A stretch of 38,424 nucleotides of DNA from Pseudomonadota bacterium (GCA_018241745.1 JAFEDG010000008.1:1-38424); one strand, 5' to 3'. Positions 27,243 to 37,828 are shown, counted from the first letter of the stretch. Numbers and translations: made by a program. The notes: generated by a model from the letters alone, not told the origin.

Positions 27243-28518
27243 ACGGACTGCCCCCGTCGATACGCTGCGCGCGGAACTGACGCGCGCGCGTGGCGCGACG
27301 GATGCGTTGTTCGCCGGAGTGCCCGAAGCCTCGATGTTCGATCGTCCCGTGGCGGAGCGGCATCGGCTGGCGTTCTACGTTGGCCATCTCGAGGCGTTCG
27401 ACGCCAACCTGCTGCTGGCGGCGCGCGCTGGCGTGCGCGCTGTCGACCCACTCGACCGGCTGTTCGCGTTCGGCATCGATCCGGTGGGGACCGGGCTCCC
27501 GCAGGACGCGCCGGGCGACTGGCCGCCGCTCGCGGAGATCCGGCGCTATGCGCGCCGCACGCGGGATCGCGTGGACGCGTGGCTCTCTGCGCAGCCGACG
27601 CGTCCGGTCGACGACGGCGCGTGGGAGCGCCTGCACACGGCGATCGAGCATCGCTGGATGCACGCGGAGACGCTTGCCTACCTGGTGAACCGCCTCGAGA
27701 GGTCGCGCATGGTGCGCAACGTGCCCGCGGTCGCGCGTGCCAGTGCGGAAGAGAAGGTCGCGATCGCTGCCGGGGAGGTGACGCTCGGACTGCATGCGGG
27801 CTTCGGTTGGGACAACGAGCGCGCGGTGCACCGCGTGCACGTTCCCGCGTTCCGCATCGATCGCCGGATGGTCACCAACGGCCAGTACCTGCGTTTCGTG
27901 GAGGCCGGCGGCTATCGCGATGCGCAATGCTGGGCCGGCGACGATTGGCAGTGGATCGAGGAACATGAGGTCCGGCATCCCGCGAGCTGGCGCGCGCACG
28001 ACGGGGCGTGGACGCTGGTGTCGCGATACGATCTCGTGCCGTTCCAGTCCGACTGGCCCGTCTACCTGAGCCACGCCGAAGCGAGCGCCTATGCGCGCTG
28101 GCGCGGTGCGCGGCTGCCGACGGAAGCCGAATGGATGCGCGCCGCATACGGCGAGGGCGATGCGCCCTATCCGTGGGGCGCCGCGGCACCCGATGCAACG
28201 CGCGGCAACTTCGACCTGGGGCGCTGGGATCCGTTGCCCGTGGACGCGCATCCGCGCGGTGCGTCGGCGGCAGGCGTCGAAGGCCTGCTCGGCAATGGCT
28301 GGGAGTGGACGTCCACGCCGTTCGGACCGTATGCCGGATTTCGCGCCGCCGACTACTACCCCGGGTACTCGGCCGACTTCTTCGATGGCCGCCATTTCGT
28401 GCTGAAGGGCGGCTCGGCGCACACGGCGCGGCCGCTGTTGCGGCGCTCGTTCCGGAATTGGTTCCAGCCTCACTACCCTTATGTGTTCGCGGGGTTCCGT
28501 TGCGTGGAGGACGCATGA
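27223..28518 (+). CDS. egtB: EgtB-like sulfoxide synthase (nonheme iron, DinB plus SUMF1 domains)
   Basis: 431 residues from the ATG at 27223. EgtB joins cysteine or gamma-glutamylcysteine to hercynine with O2 at an iron held by three His. The DinB-like N-terminal domain carries H143-R-W-M-H147-A-E149, the expected HX3HXE, and a candidate third ligand, H55 in FYVGHLEAF. The C-terminal half is a SUMF1/FGE fold (AFRIDRRMVTNGQYLRFV, RLPTEAEWMRAAYG, LLGNGWEWTSTPFGP, VLKGGSAHTARPLLRRSFRNWF) with no FGE Cys pair. The N-terminal block RPVAERHRLAFYVGHLE differs from the classical EgtB signature, so this looks like a divergent clade; a selenoneine-synthase-like activity cannot be excluded. It overlaps the preceding gene by 20 bases and egtD by four. 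Confidence 0.83.
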   Translation: MQAQPRERTAPVDTLRAELTRARGATDALFAGVPEASMFDRPVAERHRLAFYVGHLEAFDANLLLAARAGVRAVDPLDRLFAFGIDPVGTGLPQDAPGDWPPLAEIRRYARRTRDRVDAWLSAQPTRPVDDGAWERLHTAIEHRWMHAETLAYLVNRLERSRMVRNVPAVARASAEEKVAIAAGEVTLGLHAGFGWDNERAVHRVHVPAFRIDRRMVTNGQYLRFVEAGGYRDAQCWAGDDWQWIEEHEVRHPASWRAHDGAWTLVSRYDLVPFQSDWPVYLSHAEASAYARWRGARLPTEAEWMRAAYGEGDAPYPWGAAAPDATRGNFDLGRWDPLPVDAHPRGASAAGVEGLLGNGWEWTSTPFGPYAGFRAADYYPGYSADFFDGRHFVLKGGSAHTARPLLRRSFRNWFQPHYPYVFAGFRCVEDA

Positions 28519-29486
28519 CGGCGGCGCCGCGCGCACGCGACGCACTGTCCGTCGACGACGCATTCGCCGCCGATGTGCGCGCCGGCCTCACGGCTGCGGG
28601 CCAAAAGCGGCTGGCGCCGAAATACCTGTACGACGCGCTCGGCTCGGCACTGTTCGATGCGATCACGCAGCTGCCCGAGTACGGCCTGTGGCGTGCCGAG
28701 CGGCGGCTGCTCGAGCGGCACGCCGCGGAGATGGCGACGCGCGCGGCGGCAACCCACGTGATCGAGCTGGGCAGCGGCAGCGCGAGCAAGACGACGCTGT
28801 TGCTCACGGCGGCGGCGGCGCGCGGACGGTCCGTCGACTATTGCGCGATCGACATCTCGGCGGCGGCGCTGGCATCGACGCGACTGGCGCTCGCCGGCAT
28901 CGCCGGTGTCCACGTGCGCACGCTCGAGGGCCTGTTCGATGCCGGCATCGACGGCGCGCTGGCCGCGCGGCGTGGCCCGGTGCTGGTGTTGCTGCTCGGC
29001 AGCTCGCTGGGCAATTTCGACGCAACGGCCAGCCGCGCGCTGCTGGCTCGCGTGCGCGCCTCGCTGCGCCCCGGCGACCACCTGTTGCTCGGCAACGATC
29101 TGCGCAAGGCCGAGCCGGTCATGCTCGCGGCCTATGACGATCCGCTGGGCGTGACCGCGGCGTTCAACCTCAACGTGCTCGCGCGGAGCAACCGCGAGCT
29201 CGGAACCGATTTCACGCTCCGCACGTTCCGCCATCGCGCGCGGTACAACCGCGACACGCACAACGTCGAGATGCACGTCGAGTCGCTCGTCGACCAGGTC
29301 GTGCACGGTCCGGGATGGGAAGCGACGCTGCGCGCGGGCGAGACGATCCACACCGAAAACAGCCACAAGTACGCCGAGGACGAGATCGACGCCCTGCTCG
29401 ACGCATCCGGCTTCCGCGTCGCCGCGCGCTGGGTGGACGCAGCGTGGCCCTTCGCCAGCACGCTCTGCGCGGTGAAACCGGCCTGA
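28515..29486 (+). CDS. egtD: L-histidine N-alpha-methyltransferase EgtD
   Basis: 323 residues, the normal EgtD length. EgtD methylates histidine three times with SAM to give hercynine, the first step to ergothioneine. Family signatures are KYLYDALGSALFDAI followed by TQLPEYGLWRAE near the N-terminus, the SAM-binding HVIELGSGSASKTT (GSGS near 86), LLLGSSLGNFD, and a C-terminal EDEIDALLDASGFR. The start overlaps the egtB stop (ATGA, 28515-28518), so the pair is translationally coupled. It is the last gene of the four-gene redox cluster. No egtA, egtC or egtE is present here, as is common outside actinobacteria. Confidence 0.93.
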   Translation: MTAAPRARDALSVDDAFAADVRAGLTAAGQKRLAPKYLYDALGSALFDAITQLPEYGLWRAERRLLERHAAEMATRAAATHVIELGSGSASKTTLLLTAAAARGRSVDYCAIDISAAALASTRLALAGIAGVHVRTLEGLFDAGIDGALAARRGPVLVLLLGSSLGNFDATASRALLARVRASLRPGDHLLLGNDLRKAEPVMLAAYDDPLGVTAAFNLNVLARSNRELGTDFTLRTFRHRARYNRDTHNVEMHVESLVDQVVHGPGWEATLRAGETIHTENSHKYAEDEIDALLDASGFRVAARWVDAAWPFASTLCAVKPA

Positions 29487-29612
29487 CCACTTGACCGGCC
29501 GCGACGGCGACTGTTACCGTCCGTTTCGCGTCGCCGTCGACCACAGAGCCCTTCGCGGGCCCGACGGCATCCCGACCCACCGGCGCGCCCGCGCCGTACA
29601 AGGAGGAGCCTC

Positions 29613-30575
29613 ATGCATCGCATCGTCCGCGCGCTCGGCGCGCTCGTGTTCGCCTGCGTCGCCGCCACCGCGGGCGCCGCGTATCCGGACCGTCCCGTCA
29701 CGTTGATCGTCCCCTGGGGCGCGGGCGGCGGCACCGACGCGGTGGCGCGCTTCTTCGGCAGCATGCTGGAGAAGGAACTGGGGCAGCCGGTCACCGTCGT
29801 CAATCGCACGGGCGGCAACGGCGTCGTGGGCCACAGCGCCATCGCGCAGGCGGCGCCGGACGGGTACACGATCGGCCTGATCACCGTCGAGATCGCGATG
29901 ATGCACTGGCAAGGGCTGACCGACCTGTCGCCGGCGTCCTACACGCCGCTCGCGCTCGTCAATGCCGACCCGGCCGGCTTCCAGGTGCGCGCCGATTCGC
30001 CGTACAAGACGGTCAACGACGCGATCGCCGCGATCAAGGCCAACCCGGGCAAGTTCAAGGCGTCGGGGACCGGGCAGGGCGGCATCTGGCAACTCGCGAT
30101 CGCCGGGTTGCTGGCCGACCTCAAGATCGATCCGAACGCGGTGCCGTGGGTGCCGTCAAATGGCGCGGCGCCTGGCCTGCAGGACCTCGTGGCCGGCGGC
30201 GTCGAGTTCGTGCCGTGCTCACTGCCGGAAGCGCGCGCGCTGATCGACGCGGGCAAGGTACGCTCGCTCGCGGTGTTCGCCGACAAGCCGCCTGCGTTGT
30301 ACCCGAACCTCCCGACCATCAAGCAGGCTACGGGCAGCAACTGGACGACGGCCGCGTGGCGTGGCTTCGCCGCGCCCAAGGGCCTGCCCAAGGACATCGA
30401 GACCAGGCTCGTCGCGGCGCTGAAGAAAGCGTACGAAAGCAAGGAGTACAAGGACTTCCTGGCGCAGCGAGGCTTCGGAGCCGAATGGGCGGCCGAGGGC
30501 GACTATGCGGCGTTCATGGCCAAGGCCGACGCCGACATGGGCAAGGTTATGAAGACGCTGGGCCTCGCCAAGTAA
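29613..30575 (+). CDS. tctC: Bug-family tripartite tricarboxylate transporter substrate-binding protein (TctC-like)
   Basis: 320 residues. The ATG follows a strong AAGGAGGAG. A signal peptide (ALGALVFACVAATAGA, cut before AYPDRP) sends it to the periplasm. The mature start YPDRPVTLIVPWGAGGGTD is the hallmark of Bug proteins, which capture carboxylates or other small organic acids with a Venus-flytrap fold. NGVVGHSAIAQAAPDGYTIG and KASGTGQGGIWQLA are other family blocks. Unlike most Bug genes, which are orphans, it is followed by TctB and TctA genes. The ligand is not predictable from sequence; citrate is only the founding example. Confidence 0.93.
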   Translation: MHRIVRALGALVFACVAATAGAAYPDRPVTLIVPWGAGGGTDAVARFFGSMLEKELGQPVTVVNRTGGNGVVGHSAIAQAAPDGYTIGLITVEIAMMHWQGLTDLSPASYTPLALVNADPAGFQVRADSPYKTVNDAIAAIKANPGKFKASGTGQGGIWQLAIAGLLADLKIDPNAVPWVPSNGAAPGLQDLVAGGVEFVPCSLPEARALIDAGKVRSLAVFADKPPALYPNLPTIKQATGSNWTTAAWRGFAAPKGLPKDIETRLVAALKKAYESKEYKDFLAQRGFGAEWAAEGDYAAFMAKADADMGKVMKTLGLAK

Positions 30576-30582
30576 CTCGCCG

Positions 30583-31056
30583 ATGAAGGTCAACGACGCG
30601 ATCCTCGGCGCGGTATTCGCCGTGCTGGGCATCGCGGTGCTGTGGCACGTGCAGTCGTTTCCGGCCGTGCACGGGCAGCGCGTGGGGCCGGCGCTGTTTC
30701 CGGGGCTCATCGCCGGCGGGCTGATCGTCGCGTCGTTCGCGCTGATCGTCCAGGGTCTGCGCGAGCGGGGAGGCGAGCCCTGGTTCGCGGCGCCCGACTG
30801 GTGGCGCTCACCGCGCCACGTGTCGGCGTTCCTGCTGACGCTGGCCGCGCCCGCGTTCTACATCGTCGGTGTCGGCACGCTGGGATTCTTTGTCGTCAGC
30901 GTCGTCGTCCTCGCGTCGTTGTTCATCGTGCTCGAGGTGCGGCCGCTGCCGGCCATCGTGATCGCCGTCGTGGCGACCGCGGTCATCTGGTACGCGTTCT
31001 ACAAGCTGCTGCGCGTGCCGCTCCCCTGGGGCTTCCTGCAGGCGCACGCGTTCTGA
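30583..31056 (+). CDS. tctB: Tripartite tricarboxylate transporter small membrane subunit (TctB-like)
   Basis: 157 residues with four hydrophobic helices: AILGAVFAVLGIAVLW, ALFPGLIAGGLIVASFALI, a long central pair including LGFFVVSVVVLASLF, and a final IVIAVVATAVIWYAFY. The RVGPALFPGLIAGGL and LLRVPLPWG motifs are typical of TctB. It starts seven bases after tctC with no clear ribosome-binding site, suggesting translational coupling. TctB pairs with TctA in the inner membrane for sodium- or proton-driven uptake. Confidence 0.9.
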   Translation: MKVNDAILGAVFAVLGIAVLWHVQSFPAVHGQRVGPALFPGLIAGGLIVASFALIVQGLRERGGEPWFAAPDWWRSPRHVSAFLLTLAAPAFYIVGVGTLGFFVVSVVVLASLFIVLEVRPLPAIVIAVVATAVIWYAFYKLLRVPLPWGFLQAHAF

Positions 31057-31084
31057 CGCCCCCGCTGACCACCGACTGACGACG

Positions 31085-32572
31085 ATGGGTGCCCTCGAAA
31101 CCGCGTTCGCGATGGTGTTCGACCCGTACAACCTGTGGGTCATGCTGGCCGCATCGGTGTTCGGGTTGTTCGTAGGCGCCGTGCCCGGCCTTACGGCCAC
31201 GATGGCCACGGCGTTGCTCGTGCCCGTCACGTTCTTCATGGCGCCGATCCCCGCGATCGCCGCGATCGTCACCGCGACGGCGATGGCGATCTTCTCGGGC
31301 GACATCCCCGGATGCCTGCTGCGGATGCCCGGCACGCCCGCATCGGCTGCCTATACGGACGAGGCCTACGCGATGACGCGCAAGGGGCAGGCGGAGCTCG
31401 CGCTCGGTGCCGGCCTCGTGTTCAGCGCGTTCGGGGGCCTGTTCGGGACGGCCGTGCTGATCGCGTCCGCGCCGGCGCTGGCGGAGTTCGCGCTCAAGTT
31501 CAGTTCGTTCGAGTACTTCTGGCTCGTGCTGCTGGGATTGTCGTGCGCGATCGTGATCACCGCCGAGGCGCCGCTGAAGGGCATCGTGTCGCTGCTGCTC
31601 GGCCTGCTGATCGCGTGCGTCGGACTGGGCAACCCGGCGGGCTATCCGCGCTTCACGTTCGGCAACACGGAGCTGCTCGGCGGCATCGGCGTGATCCCGA
31701 TGATGATCGGCATGTTCGCCGTGTCGGAGATCCTGCGCTTCGTCGTCGACACCGGTCCGCGCGCGCTGATCGTCGACAAGCCGATCGGCAACATCTTTAC
31801 GGGCATGTGGGGTCTCGCGAAGAAATATCCGCTGCAGATCTTCCGCGGCAATGTGCTCGGCACGGTCGTCGGCGCGCTGCCCGGCGCGGGCGCGGACATC
31901 GCCGCATGGATGTCCTATGCGGTCAGCAAGAAGTTCTCGAAGGAGCCGCAGAAGTTCGGCACCGGGTACGTCGAGGGAATCGTCGAGAGCGGTTCCGCCA
32001 ACAACAGCGCACTGGCCGGCGCGTGGATCCCGGCGCTCGTGTTCGGCATCCCCGGCGACTCGATCACCGCCATCGTCATCGGCGTGCTCTACATGAAGAA
32101 CATGGCGCCCGGCCCGACGCTGTTCACGCAGAACCCGCAGAACATCTACGCGGTGTACCTGCTGTTCATCGTCGCCAACCTGATCATGGTCCCGCTCGGA
32201 TGGGCGTGCATCAAGGTATCCAAGCAGATCCTGCGCGTGCGCCGCGAGGTGCTGATGCCGATCATCCTGCTGTTCTGCATCGTCGGCACGTTCGCCATCA
32301 ACAACACGGTGTTCGACGTCGGCATCATGCTCGCCGCGGGCCTGATCGCGTTCGTGCTGGAGCAGAACGGCTTCCCGATCGCGCCGACAATCCTGGGTGT
32401 GGTGCTTGGCGGCATGCTCGAGGAGAACTTCGTGTCGTCGATGATCAAGAGCGATGGCCAGCTGACCGCGTTCTTCGGCCGGCCGATCGCGGCGGTGCTC
32501 GGTGCCCTGACGCTCGCGGCGTGGTTCCTGCCGCCGGTGATCAAGCGGATGCGCAAGCTCGCGGGCGCCTGA
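31085..32572 (+). CDS. tctA: Tripartite tricarboxylate transporter large membrane subunit (TctA-like)
   Basis: 495 residues with about eleven to twelve membrane helices, the usual TctA size. Conserved family segments are FGLFVGAVPGLTATMATALL near the N-terminus, PGTPASAAYTDEAYAM, then GALPGAGADIAAWMSY and GIVESGSANNSALAGAW, followed by VFGIPGDSITAIVIGVL. TctA forms the transport path of the tripartite tricarboxylate transporter with TctB and the periplasmic TctC. The gene is 28 bases after tctB. It ends 69 bases from the stop of a convergent membrane-protein gene; no clear terminator is seen between them. Confidence 0.94.
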   Translation: MGALETAFAMVFDPYNLWVMLAASVFGLFVGAVPGLTATMATALLVPVTFFMAPIPAIAAIVTATAMAIFSGDIPGCLLRMPGTPASAAYTDEAYAMTRKGQAELALGAGLVFSAFGGLFGTAVLIASAPALAEFALKFSSFEYFWLVLLGLSCAIVITAEAPLKGIVSLLLGLLIACVGLGNPAGYPRFTFGNTELLGGIGVIPMMIGMFAVSEILRFVVDTGPRALIVDKPIGNIFTGMWGLAKKYPLQIFRGNVLGTVVGALPGAGADIAAWMSYAVSKKFSKEPQKFGTGYVEGIVESGSANNSALAGAWIPALVFGIPGDSITAIVIGVLYMKNMAPGPTLFTQNPQNIYAVYLLFIVANLIMVPLGWACIKVSKQILRVRREVLMPIILLFCIVGTFAINNTVFDVGIMLAAGLIAFVLEQNGFPIAPTILGVVLGGMLEENFVSSMIKSDGQLTAFFGRPIAAVLGALTLAAWFLPPVIKRMRKLAGA

Positions 32573-32641
32573 GCGCCGTTCAGGGTATCGCTGCCGGGGC
32601 CGGCGCGACCCCAACTGCGGTGGCGACGCGCACGCCTGCCA

Positions 32642-33841
32642 TCAGAACAGCAGCCCCGCGGCTTCCTTGATCAGTACGTCGATCGGGGCGAATGCGAGCA
32701 TGACACCCAGCATCGGCAAGCCGGTGGCGATCGCGAGCACGATCAGGCTGCGCACGTCGAGCGTCGTCAGGTGCATCGAGTAGACGCTGCCGATGTACGC
32801 CTGCAGGTCCGTGGCGATCGAATATTCCTCGGCGTCGACGATCTCGGGCCCGATCCGCGGACGCGACAGCACCCACTTCTGCTCGAAGAACCGCGAATGC
32901 AGCGAGCCCAGGTTACCGTACGCGAATACCCCCAGCCGCCATTCACGCAGCAGCCGTGGCGTGAACGCCAGCGTCGGCAGCGCGATGACGATCACGGTCG
33001 CCAGGATCGTGCCGATGGCGGCGTCCTGGTAATGGGTGAGCGCGACACCGTGGTTCAGCGCATCGGCGCCCGCGCGGCCCGCGAAGATGGCGCCCACGGC
33101 AAACGCCACCGGCGCAAATGCGCGCAGCGAGTAGCCGACGAAGCGGACGCCAGCCGCCTGGTCCGGATGCGTTGCGGACAGGTGGAACGGCAGCCGCGAG
33201 AGCTGGATCAACAGCCGGAACCACACGCCCCATCGCCAGATCCAGCTGTAGACCAGCACGAACACCAGCGGCGCGCTGACGAGCAGGTGCCACCATGCGA
33301 CCAAGGGCATCGCGCCCAGCGTCGGCGTCCGTTGCCACTGGGGCAATGCGCTGTCCGGTAGCGACACGAACGCCGCGAACACGGACGCATACGCGAGGAG
33401 CGCGATGAGCAGGCGCGACCACCGAGCCGCGCACAGGCGCCGCGCGGACTCGAGGATCGCAGCGAGCCGCGGTCGCGTCGCATCGTCGCACAGGCCGGTG
33501 GTGCCGAAATGGCGCGCGATCACCGACAGGCGCGAGCCGCACCACCCGTCGGCGAGCGCAAGCGCCGGCACGGCGAGCAGCAACCGCACATGAATGCCGA
33601 CATCCGACAGCAGCGAATGCGTCGCCGGGCCGACGGTCAAGCCATCCGCGATCCAGGCGAGCACCGGCAACGGCAGCCACGCGACCAGCCCGAGCAGGGC
33701 CGCGCGACGCAGCACCGACCGCATTGTCACTTCGGCGCGATCCTGCGGAAACAGGTGGTGCCCGAACGGACCCAGTTCGAAGATGGGCCGCCCGGCCAGC
33801 GTTGGCGTGTCGGCGAACGGCTCGAGGTCGGGGAGCGTCAT
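32642..33841 (-). CDS. Polytopic membrane protein of unknown function
   Basis: 399 residues from the ATG at 33841, with about six hydrophobic helices. I do not recognise a named family. The soluble N-terminus reads MTLPDLEPFADTPTLAGR and FELGPFGHHLFPQD. Two helices lie near 42-65 and 80-100, a pair near 150-210, another pair near 250-300, and the last at ~365-395. Near the C-terminus a soluble segment with GNLGSLHSRFFEQKW and DAEEYSIATDLQAYIGSVY seems well structured. No ribosome-binding site is obvious. It is convergent with tctA and divergent from the DUF2092 gene, and has no operon partner. Confidence 0.75.
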   Translation of the reverse strand: MTLPDLEPFADTPTLAGRPIFELGPFGHHLFPQDRAEVTMRSVLRRAALLGLVAWLPLPVLAWIADGLTVGPATHSLLSDVGIHVRLLLAVPALALADGWCGSRLSVIARHFGTTGLCDDATRPRLAAILESARRLCAARWSRLLIALLAYASVFAAFVSLPDSALPQWQRTPTLGAMPLVAWWHLLVSAPLVFVLVYSWIWRWGVWFRLLIQLSRLPFHLSATHPDQAAGVRFVGYSLRAFAPVAFAVGAIFAGRAGADALNHGVALTHYQDAAIGTILATVIVIALPTLAFTPRLLREWRLGVFAYGNLGSLHSRFFEQKWVLSRPRIGPEIVDAEEYSIATDLQAYIGSVYSMHLTTLDVRSLIVLAIATGLPMLGVMLAFAPIDVLIKEAAGLLF

Positions 33842-33982
33842 GGAGGCGGAGTGTGGCGCGGGGCCCGCATGGCCGCAAGCACCCCGGCATGCACCAAGGG
33901 GCGATTGGCGCGCGTCGTCGTGCAGCGTAGTCTTCCCGGCTTGCGCGGCCCGCGACGGCCGCGCCCATCGATGGAGGAGACG

Positions 33983-34768
33983 ATGCCAAGGACCTTTACG
34001 CTGGCCGCGGCGCTCGCGCTGTTGCTGGCCGCTGCGGTCAGCGAGGCGCAGCAGCCGCAGCCCGCGTCCGCTGCACCCGCCACGCCTGCTGCGGCGGCCA
34101 ATCCCGTCGACGCCGACGCCGTCCGGGCGCTGAAGGCGATGGGTACCTACCTGCAGTCGCTGAAGCGCTTCACCGTCAACACCGACCTCGTCGGCGAGCG
34201 CGTGCTGGCGGACGGGCAGAAGCTGCAACACATGGCCAGCGCGCGGATGAGCGTCCAGCGTCCCGACCGGATTCGTGTCGTCATGGAGAGCGCGCGGATG
34301 GATCGTGAGCTGTTCTACGACGGCAAGACCGTCACGCTGTTCACGCCCGCGCAAAACATGTATTCGGCGGTGCCGTTCTCAGGCAATCTCAATGCGCTCG
34401 TCGACGCGCTGGAGAACCACTACGGCGTCCAGCTGCCGCTGCAGGACCTGTTCCTGTGGGGCACGCCCGAGGCGCCCGAGGACAAGCTGGATTCCGCGAT
34501 GAACGCCGGTCAGGACATCATCGACGGCGTCGTCTGCGACCATTATGCGTTCCGTCAGGGGATGCTGGATTGGCAGATCTGGATCCAGTCGGGCTCGCGA
34601 CCGCTGCCGCGGCGACTCGTCATCGTCAACCGTGCCGACGACGCGCGTCCGCAATCGGCATCCACGCTGGACTGGAACCTGTCGCCGTCATTCGCGCCCA
34701 CCACGTTCTCGTTCGTGCCACCCAAGGGGTCGCGCAAGATCGAACTCGTCCCCGTCAAGGGCAACTGA
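33983..34768 (+). CDS. DUF2092 family exported protein (LolA-like fold expected)
   Basis: 261 residues. The ATG at 33983 is just after GGAGGAG; an ATG at 33971 lies within that ribosome-binding sequence and is rejected. A signal peptide (AALALLLAAAVSEA, cut before QQPQ) and a Pro/Ala linker precede the domain, which starts VDADAVRALKAMGTYLQSLK. Family blocks include RMSVQRPDRIRVVMES, FYDGKTVTLFTPAQNMY and VVCDHYAFRQGMLDWQIWI. DUF2092 proteins resemble LolA/LppX-type lipoprotein carriers, so binding of a lipid or hydrophobic ligand in the periplasm is plausible, but no function is proven. It is followed 10 bases later by the Asn/Val-repeat gene, forming a two-gene unit. Confidence 0.85.
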   Translation: MPRTFTLAAALALLLAAAVSEAQQPQPASAAPATPAAAANPVDADAVRALKAMGTYLQSLKRFTVNTDLVGERVLADGQKLQHMASARMSVQRPDRIRVVMESARMDRELFYDGKTVTLFTPAQNMYSAVPFSGNLNALVDALENHYGVQLPLQDLFLWGTPEAPEDKLDSAMNAGQDIIDGVVCDHYAFRQGMLDWQIWIQSGSRPLPRRLVIVNRADDARPQSASTLDWNLSPSFAPTTFSFVPPKGSRKIELVPVKGN

Positions 34769-34778
34769 GGAGAGCGCC

Positions 34779-35330
34779 ATGATCATCCAATCCCTGGTAC
34801 GGCTCGGACGGGTTGTCGCCGTGGTGTTGTGCGCAGGCGCGCTCGCGATCGCGAACGCCGATGCGGCGGGTGGACGCGGTGCAGGCGGCGGCGGAAATCG
34901 CGGCGGGGCGCAAGCCGGCGGCGGTGGCCGGCCGCAGGTCAACAACGCGCGTGCCGACGCACGGACCAACAACGTGCGTAGCGCCAGCGTCAACAACGTG
35001 AACAACGTGAACCGCAGCAACAACACGAACGTCAACCGCAACACGAACGTCAATCGCAACACCAACGTCAACGTGAACCGCGACGTCAACGTGCACGTCG
35101 ACAACCACGGTTGCTGCGGCGGCTGGGACAACGACTGGCACCCGGTCGCCACGGCGGCTGCCGTGACGGCCACCGTGGCCGTGACGTCGGCGGTGATCGG
35201 CTCGATGGTGCGGACGTTGCCGCCGGCCTGCGTGCCCGTGAACTACGGCGGCATGATCTACCAGCAATGCGGGTCGACCTGGTACGTGCCGCAGGGCCCG
35301 CAGTTCGTCGTCGTCGCGGCGCCGTATTGA
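34779..35330 (+). CDS. Small exported protein with Asn/Val tandem repeats and a hydrophobic segment
   Basis: 183 residues. Signal peptide LVRLGRVVAVVLCAGALAIANADA, quoted in part as VVAVVLCAGALAIANADA. A Gly-rich stretch (~30-50) leads to NV-rich repeats at ~65-107 (NVNRNTNVNRNTNVNV), then NHGCCGGWDNDWH. A hydrophobic segment (TAAAVTATVAVTSAVIGSM) comes next, and the C-terminus holds CVPVNYGGMIYQQCGSTWYVPQ, with two Cys that could form a disulfide. Related repeat-bearing proteins occur in proteobacteria without known function. GAGGAGAG precedes the start. It is co-transcribed with the DUF2092 gene; a joint envelope role is possible but unproven. Confidence 0.8.
   Translation: MIIQSLVRLGRVVAVVLCAGALAIANADAAGGRGAGGGGNRGGAQAGGGGRPQVNNARADARTNNVRSASVNNVNNVNRSNNTNVNRNTNVNRNTNVNVNRDVNVHVDNHGCCGGWDNDWHPVATAAAVTATVAVTSAVIGSMVRTLPPACVPVNYGGMIYQQCGSTWYVPQGPQFVVVAAPY
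35022..35093 (+). repeat. Four 18-base tandem repeats inside the Asn/Val protein gene
   Basis: Units start at 35022, 35040, 35058 and 35076. The first reads AACACGAACGTCAACCGC. Units 1 and 2 differ at one base and units 3 and 4 are more diverged. Each encodes a six-residue N-x-x-V-N-x block. Shorter AACAACGTG-like units lie just upstream (34994-35012). Confidence 0.85.
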
Positions 35331-35336
35331 TCGCGT

Positions 35337-35362
35337 AAAAAAAGGCGCCGCAGTGCGGCGCC
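35337..35362 (-). terminator. Intrinsic terminator for katG (minus strand)
   Basis: Stem GGCGCCGC/GCGGCGCC with a 3-base loop (35344-35362), flanked at 35337-35343 by seven A. Read on the minus strand, the stem-loop is followed by seven T, as expected after katG. It may also limit readthrough from the plus-strand gene ending at 35330. Confidence 0.75.
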
Positions 35363-35372
35363 ACGGCACGCA

Positions 35373-35397
35373 ATCCCGCGGCGTGACGCCGCGGGAT
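35373..35397. terminator. Strong hairpin between convergent genes
   Basis: Perfect 11-bp stem ATCCCGCGGCG/CGCCGCGGGAT around TGA, ending 10 bases from the katG stop. No T-run adjoins it. It may act in both directions or protect mRNA 3' ends. Confidence 0.5.
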
Positions 35398-35407
35398 GCG
35401 TCGGCGG

Positions 35408-37708
<2,301 letters not shown>

Positions 37709-37761
37709 TCATTGGACGCGTTCCGATCTCATTTGTGAAGTTGTATATTTGTCTCGGGTCG

Positions 37762-37776
37762 ATAACTTGGGTTTAT
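37762..37776. promoter_or_regulatory. Possible OxyR-like half element upstream of katG
   Basis: ATAA-N7-TTAT dyad, similar to the ATAG-N7-CTAT half of an OxyR site. It is ~110 bases upstream of katG and overlaps the place of a -35 for a minus-strand TATACA at 37742-37747. The second half-site is not clear, so this is speculative. Confidence 0.25.
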
Positions 37777-37816
37777 ATGAGCCGCGCAAAGACTCCGCGG
37801 CGCGGCTCGGTTGCAC

Positions 37817-37822
37817 TAGAAT
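37817..37822 (+). promoter_or_regulatory. Possible -10 box for the crcB transcript
   Basis: TAGAAT at 37817-37822 would start transcription near 37829, exactly at the beginning of the riboswitch. No good -35 box is visible. Confidence 0.4.
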
Positions 37823-37828
37823 CGCACC

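Noticed and set aside
27223..28518. Second FGE/sulfatase maturase
   Set aside because: It has the SUMF1 fold but lacks the Cys pair and carries the HX3HXE iron motif of EgtB, next to egtD.
29491..29519. Possible sigma70 promoter (TTGACC) before tctC
   Set aside because: The -35 is good, but no acceptable -10 lies at proper spacing.
30983..32614. Minus-strand open frame of 543 codons opposite tctA
   Set aside because: Highly charged Arg/Asp/His product without motifs; tctA is certain on the other strand.
35022..35093. Possible CRISPR-like repeats
   Set aside because: The units are directly tandem with no spacers, in frame, and encode an Asn/Val peptide.
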